Part shown: one piece after another, positions 16,593 through 25,461 of the stretch
Layout: each line of letters starts with the position of its first letter
How positions within the stretch are numbered: position 1 is the stretch's first letter
Source of the DNA: Microbacterium sp. AZCO
Lineage (GTDB): Bacteria; Actinomycetota; Actinomycetes; Actinomycetales; Microbacteriaceae
Length of the DNA: 64,000 bases
Direction of reading: 5' to 3'
NCBI RefSeq assembly: GCF_039614715.1
Contig: NZ_CP154857.1
Location: 3,410,001 to 3,474,000 of the forward strand
The notes under the pieces: generated by a model
Databases searched by the model: none
Told to the model about the DNA's origin: nothing
The model's input: the letters and a program-made list of their open reading frames with translations, nothing else
Program-made: the position numbers and the translations under genes

Positions 16593-17942
16593 ATGACGAC
16601 CATCACCACCACGGCGGCGGCGGCGCTCGAGACCGGGACGCTCTTCCGCTTCGCGACGGCCGGATCGGTCGACGACGGCAAGTCGACGCTCGTCGGGCGC
16701 CTCCTGCACGACTCGAAGGCGATCCTCGCCGACCAGCTCGAGCAGGTGCAGCGCACCTCGGCGGAGCGCGGCTTCGCGCACGGCGACTTCGACTTCGCCC
16801 TCCTCACCGACGGGCTGCGCGCGGAGCGCGAGCAGGGCATCACGATCGACGTCGCGTACCGCTACTTCTCGACCGGCTCGCGCAGCTTCATCCTCGCCGA
16901 CTGCCCCGGCCACGTGCAGTACACGCGCAACATGGTCACCGGCGCCACCACGGCGGACGCCGTCGTCGTGCTCATCGACGGCCGCAAGGGCGTGCTCGAG
17001 CAGACCCGCCGGCACCTCGCCGTCGTCGCACTCCTGCGCGTGCCGCACGTCATCGTCGCGGTCAACAAGATCGACCTGCTCGACTTCGCCGAGGATGCCT
17101 TCGCCCCCGTCGCCGACGAGGTGCGCGCCGTCACGGCCGAGCTCGGCATCCACGGCGTCCACGTCATCCCCGTCTCGGCGCTGGAGGGCGACAACATCGT
17201 CGAGCGCTCGGAGCGCACGCCCTGGTACGAGGGCCCCGCGCTGCTCGAGCTGCTCGAGGCGCTCCCCGCGGCGGACGAGCTCGGGTCCGGCTCGCCCCTC
17301 GGCGACGCGGAGCCGTTCCGCCTTCCGGTGCAGCTCGTGCTCCGCCCGCAGGGCGGCCTCTCGCCCGAGCTCGCCGCAGATCCGGCGCTCGCCGAGCGCT
17401 ACCGCGACTACCGCGCGTTCGCCGGGCGCATCTCGTCGGGCGGGATCCGCCTCGGGGATTCCGTGACGGTCTTCCCGAGCGGCATCGAGACCGTCGTCAC
17501 GGGCATCGAGGTCGCGGGCGTCGAGGTCGAGGAGGCGCACGCTCCGCAGTCCGTGGCGCTGCAGCTCGGCGCGGACGTCGACGCGGCCCGCGGCGCCGTC
17601 ATCGCGGCATCCGGAACCCTCCCGGCAGGACGACGCGAGATCGACGCCGAGCTCTTCCAGCTCGACGCCCGCCCGCTCCGCGCGGGCACCCGCGTGCTCG
17701 TCAAGCACGGCACGGCGACCGTGCAGGCGCTCGTCGCCTCGATCGACGCCAAGCGCGACCTCGACTCGCTCGCCCACGAGCCGGCCGAGGCCCTCGAGAC
17801 GAACGACATCGGCCACGCGACGCTGCGCCTCGCGGCCGACCTGCCCCTCGAGTCCTACGAGGAGAACCGCTCGGGCGGCTCGTTCCTCGTCATCCATCCG
17901 TCCGACGGCGCGACTCTCGCCGCCGGCATCGTGCGCACCTGA
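16593..17942 (+). CDS. cysN: Sulfate adenylyltransferase subunit 1, GTPase
   Basis: A 449-aa translation-factor-like GTPase that drives ATP sulfurylase. G1 is GSVDDGKST at about residues 26-34, G3 is DCPGH, and G4 is NKID. EF-Tu-like beta-barrel domains follow. It ends without the C-terminal APS kinase domain found in fused CysNC proteins. That fits direct reduction of APS by the neighbouring CC-type reductase. It starts immediately after the cysD stop. A 61-bp gap then leads to the importer genes. Confidence 0.95.
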   Translation: MTTITTTAAAALETGTLFRFATAGSVDDGKSTLVGRLLHDSKAILADQLEQVQRTSAERGFAHGDFDFALLTDGLRAEREQGITIDVAYRYFSTGSRSFILADCPGHVQYTRNMVTGATTADAVVVLIDGRKGVLEQTRRHLAVVALLRVPHVIVAVNKIDLLDFAEDAFAPVADEVRAVTAELGIHGVHVIPVSALEGDNIVERSERTPWYEGPALLELLEALPAADELGSGSPLGDAEPFRLPVQLVLRPQGGLSPELAADPALAERYRDYRAFAGRISSGGIRLGDSVTVFPSGIETVVTGIEVAGVEVEEAHAPQSVALQLGADVDAARGAVIAASGTLPAGRREIDAELFQLDARPLRAGTRVLVKHGTATVQALVASIDAKRDLDSLAHEPAEALETNDIGHATLRLAADLPLESYEENRSGGSFLVIHPSDGATLAAGIVRT

Positions 17943-18003
17943 GCCCCACCGCGCACACCTCGCAACACCCCATCCATCCACCGCCGAATAAGGAGGCGAA
18001 ACC

Positions 18004-19092
18004 GTGAACAGAATCCGCACCGCGACGACGATCACCACCCTGGGACTTGTCGCACTGATGATGGCCGGCTGCGCCTCCGGTGCGAGCAGCGCCTCCGAGG
18101 CGACGAGCACGGGCGCCGCCGCCCCGTCGGTCGACGAGCTTCGCCTCGGCTACTTCGCGAACGTCACCCACGCGCCGGCGCTCGTCGGCCTGCAGGAGGG
18201 CATCTTCGAGAAGGACCTCGGCGACGTCAAGGTGTCGACCCAGGTGTTCAACGCCGGCCCCGCGGCCATCGAGGCCCTCACGGCCGGTGCGATCGACGCG
18301 ACCTACATCGGTCCCAACCCGTCGATCAACACCTTCATCCAGTCGGCCGGGAAGTCGGCGCGAGTCATCTCGGGCGCCGCGACCGGCGGCGCCGCCCTCG
18401 TGGTCGCCGATGACATCAAGAGCGCCGACGACCTCAAGGGCACCACCCTCGCGTCGCCGCAGCTCGGCAACACGCAGGACGTCGCGCTGCGCACGTGGCT
18501 CGCGGACGAGGGCTACAAGACCGACACCTCGGGCGGCGGGGACGTGCACATCACCCCGACCGAGAACGCACAGACGCTGACGCTCTTCCAGCAGGGCGCG
18601 ATCCAGGGCGCCTGGGTGCCCGAGCCGTGGGTGTCCCGCCTCGTGATCGACGGCGGCGGACACGTCCTCCAGGACGAGGCCGACCTCTGGCCCGACGGCG
18701 AGTTCCCCACGACGGTCCTCCTCGTGCGGGCGGAGTTCCTCAAGGACCACCCCGACGTCGTGAAGAACCTGCTGCAGGCGAACGTCGACTCCGTGCAGTG
18801 GATCGCCGACAACCCTGACCAGGTCGCCGACGTCGTCAATGCCCAGCTCACCGCCGACACCGGCAAGGCCCTGTCGGACGAGGTCATCGACCGCGCGCTC
18901 GAGCACGTGTCGTTCTCGGTCGACCCGCACGCCGACACCTTCCAGACCCTCGTCGAGAACGGCCTGGCGGCGGGCACGCAGAAGGACGGCTCGATCAAGG
19001 GCCTCTTCGATCTGCGCCTTCTCAACGGCATCCTGAAGGACGCCGGGCAGGACACCGTCTCGGCCGCGGGCCTCGGTGAGGACAAGCCGTGA
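18004..19092 (+). CDS. ABC substrate-binding lipoprotein, SsuA/TauA family
   Basis: A 362-aa lipoprotein with leader TTLGLVALMMAGC, the Cys near residue 23 being the lipidation site. The mature domain shows family features (LRLGYFANVTHAPALVGLQEG, IGPNPSINTF, WVPEPWVSRL) of binding proteins for sulfonates, taurine or nitrate. GTG at 18004 has AAGGAGG 7 nt upstream, one of the strongest Shine-Dalgarno sites in the operon, so the protein is probably made in excess. Inside a sulfate assimilation operon the ligand is most likely a sulfur oxyanion or organosulfonate (inference). No desulfonating monooxygenase is adjacent, so sulfate itself is possible. The stop overlaps the ATPase start as GTGA. 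Confidence 0.88.
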   Translation: MNRIRTATTITTLGLVALMMAGCASGASSASEATSTGAAAPSVDELRLGYFANVTHAPALVGLQEGIFEKDLGDVKVSTQVFNAGPAAIEALTAGAIDATYIGPNPSINTFIQSAGKSARVISGAATGGAALVVADDIKSADDLKGTTLASPQLGNTQDVALRTWLADEGYKTDTSGGGDVHITPTENAQTLTLFQQGAIQGAWVPEPWVSRLVIDGGGHVLQDEADLWPDGEFPTTVLLVRAEFLKDHPDVVKNLLQANVDSVQWIADNPDQVADVVNAQLTADTGKALSDEVIDRALEHVSFSVDPHADTFQTLVENGLAAGTQKDGSIKGLFDLRLLNGILKDAGQDTVSAAGLGEDKP

Positions 19093-19931
19093 CGAACCCG
19101 TCCACGTCGGCTCCCGGCGTCGCCCCTGTGGCGGCGCCGGGCGCCGGCGCGCGCCGGCTCACCCCGAGCTTCGACGAGTCGGTCGCGCTCGCGCCGCCTC
19201 CGGCCGTGCGGCTACAGGGTGTCGGGAAGCGGTTCGGCCAGGGCCCGCAGGTGCTCGACGGCGTGACGCTCGACATCGCGCCCGGTGAGTTCGTCTGCCT
19301 GCTCGGGGCATCGGGATGCGGCAAGTCGACGCTGCTCAACCTCATCGCGGGCCTCGACAAGCCCACCGCGGGCCGGATCGAGACCCCGGCCGGGGGCTCA
19401 GCCGTCATGTTCCAGGAGTCCGCGCTCATGCCGTGGCTCTCCGCGCGCCGCAACGTCGAGCTCGCGCTGCGCCTCCGCGGCGTCCCGCGCGCCGCGCGTC
19501 GCGCGCAGGCCCTCGAGCTGCTCGACGTCGTCAACCTCGCGGATGCCGCCGAGAAGCGCCCGCACGAGCTCTCCGGCGGCATGCGCCAGCGCGTCGCCCT
19601 CGCCCGCGCCCTCGCACAGGACCGGCCCGTCCTCCTCATGGACGAGCCCTTCGCCGCCCTCGACGCCATCACGCGCGACCTCCTCCACGAGGAGCTGGAG
19701 CGCGTGTGGGCCGCGACGGGCCGCACCATCGTCTTCGTCACCCACAACGTGCGCGAGGCCGCGCGCCTCGGGCAGCGCGTCGTGCTGCTCTCGAGCCGCC
19801 CGGGCCGGGTCGCCGGCGAGTGGCGCATCGCCAACACCGAGGGGCGCCGCATCGAGTCGCCCGAGGTGGCGGCCCTGTCGATCGAGATCACCGAGAAGCT
19901 GCGGAAGGAGATCCGCCGCAATGCCGCGTGA
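19089..19931 (+). CDS. ABC transporter ATPase, SsuB/TauB family
   Basis: A 280-aa ATPase of the importer. Walker A is GASGCGKST, the Q-loop is MFQESALMPW, the signature is LSGGMRQRVALARAL, Walker B is VLLMDEPFAALD, and the switch is VTHNVREA. About 35 extra residues rich in Ala and Pro precede the domain. GTG at 19089 overlaps the upstream stop by 4 bases. The gene overlaps the permease start by 11 bases, so the three importer genes are coupled. Confidence 0.93.
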   Translation: MTNPSTSAPGVAPVAAPGAGARRLTPSFDESVALAPPPAVRLQGVGKRFGQGPQVLDGVTLDIAPGEFVCLLGASGCGKSTLLNLIAGLDKPTAGRIETPAGGSAVMFQESALMPWLSARRNVELALRLRGVPRAARRAQALELLDVVNLADAAEKRPHELSGGMRQRVALARALAQDRPVLLMDEPFAALDAITRDLLHEELERVWAATGRTIVFVTHNVREAARLGQRVVLLSSRPGRVAGEWRIANTEGRRIESPEVAALSIEITEKLRKEIRRNAA

Positions 19932-20883
19932 CACCTCCCTCGTCACCGACGAGCAGACGCCCGGAATCGTGGATGCCGCGCCCGCGGCATCCCGGACCGC
20001 AGCGTCCTCCGACCAGCCACAGGACGACTTCCGCAGCCTGGCTGCGGGCCTCGACGCCCTTCAGACCGACCTCGACCGACCGACCAGCCGGTGGCGCGTC
20101 TTCTGGACGAGCGTCCTCCCGCCCGTGCTCTTCGTCGTGCTCCTGCTCGTCGTGTGGCAGCTCTACGTCGTCATCGCCTCACCGCGCCCCGACATCCTGC
20201 CGAGCCCACTCGACGTCGCCGCGGCCCTCGGCCAGGCGTGGGAGGCGGGCCGTCTGCAGGAAGCCGTCCTCACGAGCCTCGAGCGCGGCATCATCGGCTT
20301 CCTCATCGCGATCGCGGTCGGCACGCCCCTCGGGCTGCTGCTGGCCGAGGTCAAGCCGATCCGTCGCGCCGTCGGCCCCATCATCTCGGGCCTGCAGGTT
20401 CTGCCGTCGGTCGCGTGGGTGCCCGCCGCCATCATCTGGTTCGGCCTGAGCGACGCGACCGTGTACTTCGTCATCCTCATGGGCGCGATCCCCTCGATCG
20501 TCAACGGGCTCATCTCCGGCATCGACCAGGTGCCCCCGCAGCTGCGCCGCGTCGGCACAGTGCTCGGTGCGGGGCGCGTGCAGCTCGCGACGCTCGTCGT
20601 GTTCCCCGCCGCGCTCCCCGGCTATGTCGCCGGCCTCAAGCAGGGCTGGGCGTTCTCGTGGCGCTCGCTCATGGCCGCGGAGATCATCGCGACCGGCGGA
20701 ACGATCGGCTTCGGCCTCGGCGCCATGCTGCAGACCTCGCGCGACCTGATCGACCTCCCCGCTGTGCTCGGCACGATCCTCGTCATCCTCACGATCGGCG
20801 TGCTGATCGAGCTCCTCTTCTTCGGCCCGCTCGAGCGGCGGATGCTGCGCGGCCGTGGCCTCCTGCAGGCGGTGGCGCGATGA
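19921..20883 (+). CDS. ABC transporter permease, SsuC/TauC family
   Basis: A 320-aa permease with about six membrane segments. The first hydrophobic stretch is near residues 65-80 after a long polar head rich in Ala, Asp and Thr. The binding-protein-dependent transport domain includes LQVLPSVAWVPAAIIWFGL and the coupling motif VGTVLGAGRVQLATLVVFP. ATG at 19921 lies within the ATPase tail. Its stop overlaps the methyltransferase start as ATGA at 20880-20883, at which point a dispersed repeat begins. Confidence 0.9.
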   Translation: MPRDTSLVTDEQTPGIVDAAPAASRTAASSDQPQDDFRSLAAGLDALQTDLDRPTSRWRVFWTSVLPPVLFVVLLLVVWQLYVVIASPRPDILPSPLDVAAALGQAWEAGRLQEAVLTSLERGIIGFLIAIAVGTPLGLLLAEVKPIRRAVGPIISGLQVLPSVAWVPAAIIWFGLSDATVYFVILMGAIPSIVNGLISGIDQVPPQLRRVGTVLGAGRVQLATLVVFPAALPGYVAGLKQGWAFSWRSLMAAEIIATGGTIGFGLGAMLQTSRDLIDLPAVLGTILVILTIGVLIELLFFGPLERRMLRGRGLLQAVAR

Positions 20884-21692
20884 CCCTTCGACAAGCTCAG
20901 GGCAGGCCCGCGGCCGGCAAGGTGTGGCTCGTCGGCGCGGGCCCGGGCGACCCGGGCCTGCTCACGGTCCGCGGCCTGCGCGCGCTCGAGTCCGCCGACG
21001 TCATCGTCGCCGACCGGCTCGGCGCGCGCGCCGTGCTCGACGGCCTCGCGGCCGAGGGCGTGGAGCTCTGCGCCGAGGTCGTCGACGTCGGCAAGCTGCC
21101 CGGCCACCACGCCGTCCCGCAGGACGCCATCAACGCGCTCCTCGTCCAGCTCGCCCGCGACGGCAAGACCGTCGTCCGCCTCAAGGGCGGCGACCCGTAC
21201 GTCTTCGGCCGCGGCAGCGAAGAACTCGCGTTCTGCCGTGCGGCGGGGGTCGAGGTCGAGGTCGTGTCGGGCGTGACGAGCGCCCTCTCGGTGCCCGCGA
21301 TCGCCGGCATCCCGCTCACGCATCGCGGCCTCGCGACCGCCTTCACGGTCGTCACGGGGCACGACCAGATCCGTGAGCTCGGCGGCGGGCGCGACCACAC
21401 CGTCGTGCTCCTCATGGGCGTCGGCACCCTCGCCCACGCTGCCATGACCCTCGCTCGCGGCGAGCGCGGCGCCGGCTGCCCCGTCGCGATCGTCGAGGAC
21501 GGCTTCGGCGCCGGTCAGCGCGTGACGGTCGGCACGCTCGCCACGATCGCGCAGCAGGCCGCCGAGCGCGGCGTCCGCTCCCCCGCCGTCGTCGTGGTCG
21601 GCGACGTCGTCTCCCTCAGCCCGTACGCACCCTCCGAGCTCGCGGCATCCATCACGCCCGCCGAGCCCATCCTGAAAGGCAACCCGCTGTGA
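20880..21692 (+). CDS. cobA: Uroporphyrinogen-III C-methyltransferase (SUMT)
   Basis: A 270-aa SAM-dependent enzyme making precorrin-2, the siroheme precursor. Family motifs are [46 protein letters not shown] and LMGVGTL. The first ten residues ([10 protein letters not shown]) are encoded by a copy of the dispersed repeat and are foreign to the fold; the true domain begins at [14 protein letters not shown] at 20880 overlaps the permease stop. The next gene starts by GTGA overlap. No precorrin-2 dehydrogenase domain is fused. Confidence 0.93.
   Translation: MTLRQAQGRPAAGKVWLVGAGPGDPGLLTVRGLRALESADVIVADRLGARAVLDGLAAEGVELCAEVVDVGKLPGHHAVPQDAINALLVQLARDGKTVVRLKGGDPYVFGRGSEELAFCRAAGVEVEVVSGVTSALSVPAIAGIPLTHRGLATAFTVVTGHDQIRELGGGRDHTVVLLMGVGTLAHAAMTLARGERGAGCPVAIVEDGFGAGQRVTVGTLATIAQQAAERGVRSPAVVVVGDVVSLSPYAPSELAASITPAEPILKGNPL
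20884..20906. repeat. Dispersed repeat at the permease/cobA junction
   Basis: CCCTTCGACAAGCTCAGGG begins right after the ATGA overlap. The insertion lies in frame and became the N-terminal codons of the methyltransferase. Confidence 0.75.
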
Positions 21693-23080
21693 CCGTGCAG
21701 AACACCTCGGCCCTCCAGCTCCGCGTCGCGATCGTCGGCTCGGGTCCCGCCGGCATCTACGCCGGCAACATCCTCACCAACGCCGTGCAGGCCCAGGGCG
21801 GCACCGTGGCGATCGACCTCTTCGAGTCGCTCCCCGCGCCCTACGGCCTCATCCGCTACGGCGTCGCACCCGACCACCCGCGCATCAAGGGCATCGTCAA
21901 CTCGCTGCACGAGATGCTGGATGCCGGCACAACCCGCTTCATCGGCAACGTCGAGGTGGGCCGCGACATCGCCCTGGAAGAGCTGCACGAGCGCTACGAC
22001 GCCGTGATCCTCGCGACCGGCGCGATCCGCGACGCCGCGCTCGGCATCCCGGGCATCGACCTCCCCCGCTCGTACGGCGCCGCCGACTTCGTCGCGTGGT
22101 TCGACGGCCACCCCGACGTGCCGCGCGAGTGGCCGCTCGCCGAGCGCGAGGTCGCCGTCATCGGCAACGGGAACGTCGCCCTCGACGTGGCCCGCATCCT
22201 CGCCAAGCACGCCGTGGACCTCCGCCCCACCGAGATCGCCGACAACGTGCTCGCGGGGCTCGAGGCCTCCGCCGTCACCGATGTGCACGTGTTCGGGCGG
22301 CGCGGTCCTCTCGACGTGAAGTTCACGCCCATCGAGCTGCGCGAGCTCGGCGAGGTGCGCGACGTCGACATCGTGCTGGCCGACGAGGACTTCGAGGCGC
22401 TGGATGCCGCGCCCCTGCCGAACAACCAGCTCAAGGTCATCAAGCGCATCTTCGAGTCGTGGCGCGCCCGCGGCACCCAGGGCGCTTCGCGCCGCCTGCA
22501 CCTGCACTTCTTCCACGCGCCCGTCGAGGTGCTCGGCGACGAGGAGCAGGGTGTCACGGGCGTGCGATTCGAGCGCACAGCGCCGATCGGCGACAATGCC
22601 GTGATCGGCACCGGCGAGCTGCGCGACATCCCCGTCCAGGCCGTGTACCGCGCCGTCGGCTACTACGGCACGCCCGTCATCGGCGCACCGTTCGACGAGG
22701 TGCGCGGCGTCGTGCCGAACGTCGAGGGACGCGTGACCGACGGCGACAGCCCGGTGACGGGCCTCTACGCGACGGGCTGGATCAAGCGCGGCCCGGTCGG
22801 GCTCATCGGCCACACGAAGTCCGACGCGATGGAGACCGTCGCGCACCTCGTCGCCGACGCCGAGGCGGGGCGTCTTGTCGCCCCCATCGTCGACGGGGAC
22901 GTGCTCGACCTCCTCGCCGAGCGCGAGGTGGAGTACACGACGTGGGACGGCTGGCTCGCCCTCGACGCGCACGAGCGGGAACTCGGCGCGACGCACGAGC
23001 ACACGCGCGAGCGCGTCAAGGTCGTGCCTCGCGACGAGCAGGTGCAGATCTCGCGCGCGGGGAGCCTGACGCTGTCATGA
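21689..23080 (+). CDS. Ferredoxin-NADP reductase, FprA/adrenodoxin-reductase type
   Basis: A 463-aa flavoprotein. The FAD motif [17 protein letters not shown] is at the N-terminus, [14 protein letters not shown] is a conserved adrenodoxin-reductase segment, and the NADPH motif is [30 protein letters not shown] near the C-terminus completes the FAD site. It should reduce the ferredoxin encoded next, which feeds sulfite reductase. GTG at 21689 overlaps the cobA stop, and the ferredoxin start overlaps its stop, so all are coupled. Length matches mycobacterial FprA. Confidence 0.93.
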   Translation: MTVQNTSALQLRVAIVGSGPAGIYAGNILTNAVQAQGGTVAIDLFESLPAPYGLIRYGVAPDHPRIKGIVNSLHEMLDAGTTRFIGNVEVGRDIALEELHERYDAVILATGAIRDAALGIPGIDLPRSYGAADFVAWFDGHPDVPREWPLAEREVAVIGNGNVALDVARILAKHAVDLRPTEIADNVLAGLEASAVTDVHVFGRRGPLDVKFTPIELRELGEVRDVDIVLADEDFEALDAAPLPNNQLKVIKRIFESWRARGTQGASRRLHLHFFHAPVEVLGDEEQGVTGVRFERTAPIGDNAVIGTGELRDIPVQAVYRAVGYYGTPVIGAPFDEVRGVVPNVEGRVTDGDSPVTGLYATGWIKRGPVGLIGHTKSDAMETVAHLVADAEAGRLVAPIVDGDVLDLLAEREVEYTTWDGWLALDAHERELGATHEHTRERVKVVPRDEQVQISRAGSLTLS

Positions 23081-23406
23081 CGTACGTCATCGCGCTGCCG
23101 TGCGTCGACGTCAAGGACCGCGCGTGCATCGACGAGTGCCCGGTCGACTGCATCTACGAGGGTGAACGCAGCCTGTACATCCACCCGGACGAGTGCGTGG
23201 ACTGCGGCGCCTGCGAGCCCGTGTGCCCCGTCGAGGCGATCTACTACGAGGACGACCTGCCCGACGAGTGGCAGGACTACTACAAGGCCAACGTCGAGTT
23301 CTTCGACGACATCGGCTCGCCCGGCGGCGCGGCCAAGGTCGGCGTGATCCACAAGGACCACCCGATCATCGCGGAGCTGCCCCCGCAGGGAGACGGCCAT
23401 GACTGA
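23077..23406 (+). CDS. 7Fe ferredoxin, FdxA type
   Basis: A 109-aa ferredoxin. Cysteines 9, 17, 21 and 25 and 40, 43, 46 and 50 fall in [17 protein letters not shown] and [12 protein letters not shown], the arrangement of seven-iron ferredoxins carrying a [3Fe-4S] and a [4Fe-4S] cluster. An acidic C-terminal extension follows. It is the likely electron donor to sulfite reductase. ATG at 23077 overlaps the reductase stop. The end overlaps the next flavoprotein by 8 bases. Confidence 0.93.
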   Translation: MTYVIALPCVDVKDRACIDECPVDCIYEGERSLYIHPDECVDCGACEPVCPVEAIYYEDDLPDEWQDYYKANVEFFDDIGSPGGAAKVGVIHKDHPIIAELPPQGDGHD

Positions 23407-24355
23407 ACCGACCACGCAGACCGAGGTGGACGTCGTCATCATCGGGGGCGGGCCCGCGGGCCTGTCGGCCGCGCTCAACCTCGGACGGGCGCGCGCCTCC
23501 GTCGTCGTGATCGACGCGGGGCGCCCCCGCAACGCCGCGACCCTGCGCTCGCACGGCTTCCTCACGCGCGACGGGGTGCCGCCCCTCGAGCTGCGCAAGC
23601 TCGCGCGAGCGGAGCTCTCGGCCTATCCCGACGTGCGCGTCTTCGATCGCACGGTCGCCACGGCCGTCGTCCGCAGCGACGGCGCCGACGGGCTCCGCTT
23701 CCTCGTCGCGCTGGAGGGGCGGGCGGCCGGCACCCCGGCCGCGATCGCGGCCCGCTCGGTGATCGTCGCGACGGGCCTGCGCGAAACGCTCCCCTCGATC
23801 CCGAGCCTGCGTGCGTTCTACGGCATGACGATCTTCAGCTGTGCGGCGTGCGACGCGTGGGAGCTGCAGGACCGGCCGCTCGCGCTCATCGGCGAGACCC
23901 CCGACCTCGCGACCCGCGCGCGACTCATCGCACGCTGGACCGACCGGCTCACGGTCTTCACGAACGGGCGAGACGTCGTCGACACGGTCGAAGAGGCCGA
24001 GCTCGCGGCATCCGGCATCGTCGTCGAGCGCCGTCGGATCGACGACCTCGAGGGCGACAAGGGCACGGTGTCGGCCGTGCGCCTCGCCGACGGCGAGCGC
24101 GTCGAGATCGACGGCGGCTTCGTGCGCCCGGAGTGGCATCCCTCCCTCGACTACCTCTCGCGCGTCGAGGTCGAGCGCGACGCCGACGGGCACCTCGTCG
24201 TCGACGGCTCGGGACGCACGTCCGTCCCGGGCCTGTATGCGGCGGGGGATGCCGCGGCCCCGGGCCCGCAGCAGCTCATCGTCGCCGCCGGCCAGGGCGC
24301 CCGCGCCGCCGCCGTGCTCGTCCACGACCTCGTCGGGGTGCAGACCGCGCACTGA
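23399..24355 (+). CDS. Thioredoxin-reductase-like NAD(P)/FAD oxidoreductase
   Basis: A 318-aa two-dinucleotide-domain flavoprotein. [20 protein letters not shown] binds FAD, and a redox-active CAAC motif ([11 protein letters not shown]) sits where thioredoxin reductases have [20 protein letters not shown] is the second FAD contact. The usual NADPH motif GxGxxA in the middle is degenerate ([13 protein letters not shown]), so pyridine-nucleotide use is uncertain. It is the last gene of the sulfur string, coupled to ferredoxin. It could supply thiol electrons to APS reductase or accept them from ferredoxin (inference). Confidence 0.83.
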   Translation: MTEPTTQTEVDVVIIGGGPAGLSAALNLGRARASVVVIDAGRPRNAATLRSHGFLTRDGVPPLELRKLARAELSAYPDVRVFDRTVATAVVRSDGADGLRFLVALEGRAAGTPAAIAARSVIVATGLRETLPSIPSLRAFYGMTIFSCAACDAWELQDRPLALIGETPDLATRARLIARWTDRLTVFTNGRDVVDTVEEAELAASGIVVERRRIDDLEGDKGTVSAVRLADGERVEIDGGFVRPEWHPSLDYLSRVEVERDADGHLVVDGSGRTSVPGLYAAGDAAAPGPQQLIVAAGQGARAAAVLVHDLVGVQTAH

Positions 24356-24467
24356 CGCCTTCCAGGCATATCGCTCGGGCGTTGTCAATCCACCTCGCGC
24401 GGGCGGCATTCCGTGTTCAATTCAGATGCGGCGTCGGAACGGCGACCGCGACCTGAAGGGGCACACC

Positions 24468-24710
24468 ATGACCATGATCGACGGCGCGGCGGAGCTGCGG
24501 CATCGCACGGTCGACGAGACCGTGGGGTTCTGGCACGAGGTGGACGACGACTTCTGGGTGGGCAACACCGACGGCGCGTTCCTCGGCACCATCGAGCGGG
24601 TCGACGACGCCCGCTACTACGCGCGCAACGCGACGCACGCGTCCGTCGGGGAGTTCCCGACTCTCGCTCTCGCGCAGTCCGCGATCGAGGCGAGCCGGCT
24701 CACCCCCTGA
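24468..24710 (+). CDS. Small hypothetical protein
   Basis: An 80-aa acidic soluble protein I do not recognise. It contains FWHEVDDDFWVGNTDGAFLGTIE, a pattern of aromatic and acidic residues, then RYYARNATHASVGEFPTLALAQSAIEA. ATG at 24468 has GAAGGGG upstream, so translation looks real; a second ATG six bases later is possible. It follows the flavoprotein by 112 bp and overlaps the convergent TetR gene by 11 bases. It has no signal peptide or membrane segment. Confidence 0.6.
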   Translation: MTMIDGAAELRHRTVDETVGFWHEVDDDFWVGNTDGAFLGTIERVDDARYYARNATHASVGEFPTLALAQSAIEASRLTP

Positions 24711-25392
24711 TCGACCCCGGCTCCTCGACAGGCTCGGAGACCGCGACCGCAAGCGGCGCCAGGTCGTCCGCGTTGGCGCCGACCGCGATCAGCCGCTCGC
24801 GCATCGACGTCGCGGCGATGTCGTACACGGCGTCGTCGCCCGTGAGGAGGGAGCGGGCGTTGGCTTCGTTGTCGAGGGCGATGAGCTCGAAGGCAAGTCG
24901 GCGCACGGTCGCGGCATCCGCCGTGATCTCCCCCGCCTCCGACGCGTGCCGCACCTGCGCCTCGAGGTAGCCGTACCAATCGCGCAGCCACGCGCGCACG
25001 GCATCCCGCACCGGCCCGGGCTTGGAGTCCATGTCGGCGGCCGTCGCGGCGAAGAAGCAGCCCCCCGTGAAGACCCGCCTGCGCGAGTAGTCGAGCGCGC
25101 TGCGCAGCAGCACCGCGAGGCGGGCGACCCCCCGCGGGTGCGTGCGCGCGGGCTCGACGACGTTCTCGCGGAAGATCTGCGCCGCCGCGTCGACGGCCGC
25201 GAGCTGCAGGCCCTCCTTGCCTCGGAAGAGGGTCGCGATGCTGCTCTTGCTCATGCCCGCGGATTCGGCCAGCCGGCCGATCGTGAGCCCGTCGAGTCCC
25301 TCGACCGAGGCGAGGTCGGTCGCGCGCTCGAGGATGACCCGCCGCGACGCGTCTCCTCGTGCGCGGCGCCGGTCGATCACGGTGTCGGACAT
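24700..25392 (-). CDS. TetR-family transcriptional regulator
   Basis: A 230-aa repressor. The helix-turn-helix lies at about residues 20-65 (ERATDLASVEGLDGLTIGRL, then GMSKSSIATLFRGKEGL). The ligand domain ends in a tail, SEPVEEPGSIRG, encoded by a dispersed repeat (24721-24743) and probably foreign to the fold. ATG at 25392 lies 10 bp from two identical palindromes that also cover the promoter of the divergent hydrolase, so autoregulation is likely. A much longer in-frame extension to 25884 runs through the hydrolase gene and is rejected. Confidence 0.88.
   Translation of the reverse strand: MSDTVIDRRRARGDASRRVILERATDLASVEGLDGLTIGRLAESAGMSKSSIATLFRGKEGLQLAAVDAAAQIFRENVVEPARTHPRGVARLAVLLRSALDYSRRRVFTGGCFFAATAADMDSKPGPVRDAVRAWLRDWYGYLEAQVRHASEAGEITADAATVRRLAFELIALDNEANARSLLTGDDAVYDIAATSMRERLIAVGANADDLAPLAVAVSEPVEEPGSIRG
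24721..24743. repeat. Dispersed repeat inside the 3' end of the TetR gene
   Basis: CTCCTCGACAGGCTCGGAGACC is a copy of the CTGAGCYTGTCGAAG family. It encodes the residues SEPVEE near the C-terminus. Confidence 0.65.
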
Positions 25393-25402
25393 GCCTCTAG
25401 TG

Positions 25403-25443
25403 TACGAACGATCGTTCGTATAGTCTACGAACGATCGTTCGTA
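25403..25443. promoter_or_regulatory. Tandem TetR operators
   Basis: TACGAACGATCGTTCGTA, an 18-bp perfect palindrome, occurs at 25403-25420 and again at 25426-25443, separated by TAGTC; centres are 23 bp apart. They lie between the divergent TetR and hydrolase starts and are the clearest operator pair in the window. Two dimers bound on nearly one face would shut off both promoters. Confidence 0.85.
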
Positions 25444-25461
25444 CTCTTTGCTGGAGGCGCC

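Noticed and set aside
18004..20883. Nitrate import system
   Set aside because: The family includes nitrate binders, but there is no nitrate reductase and all neighbours belong to sulfur assimilation.
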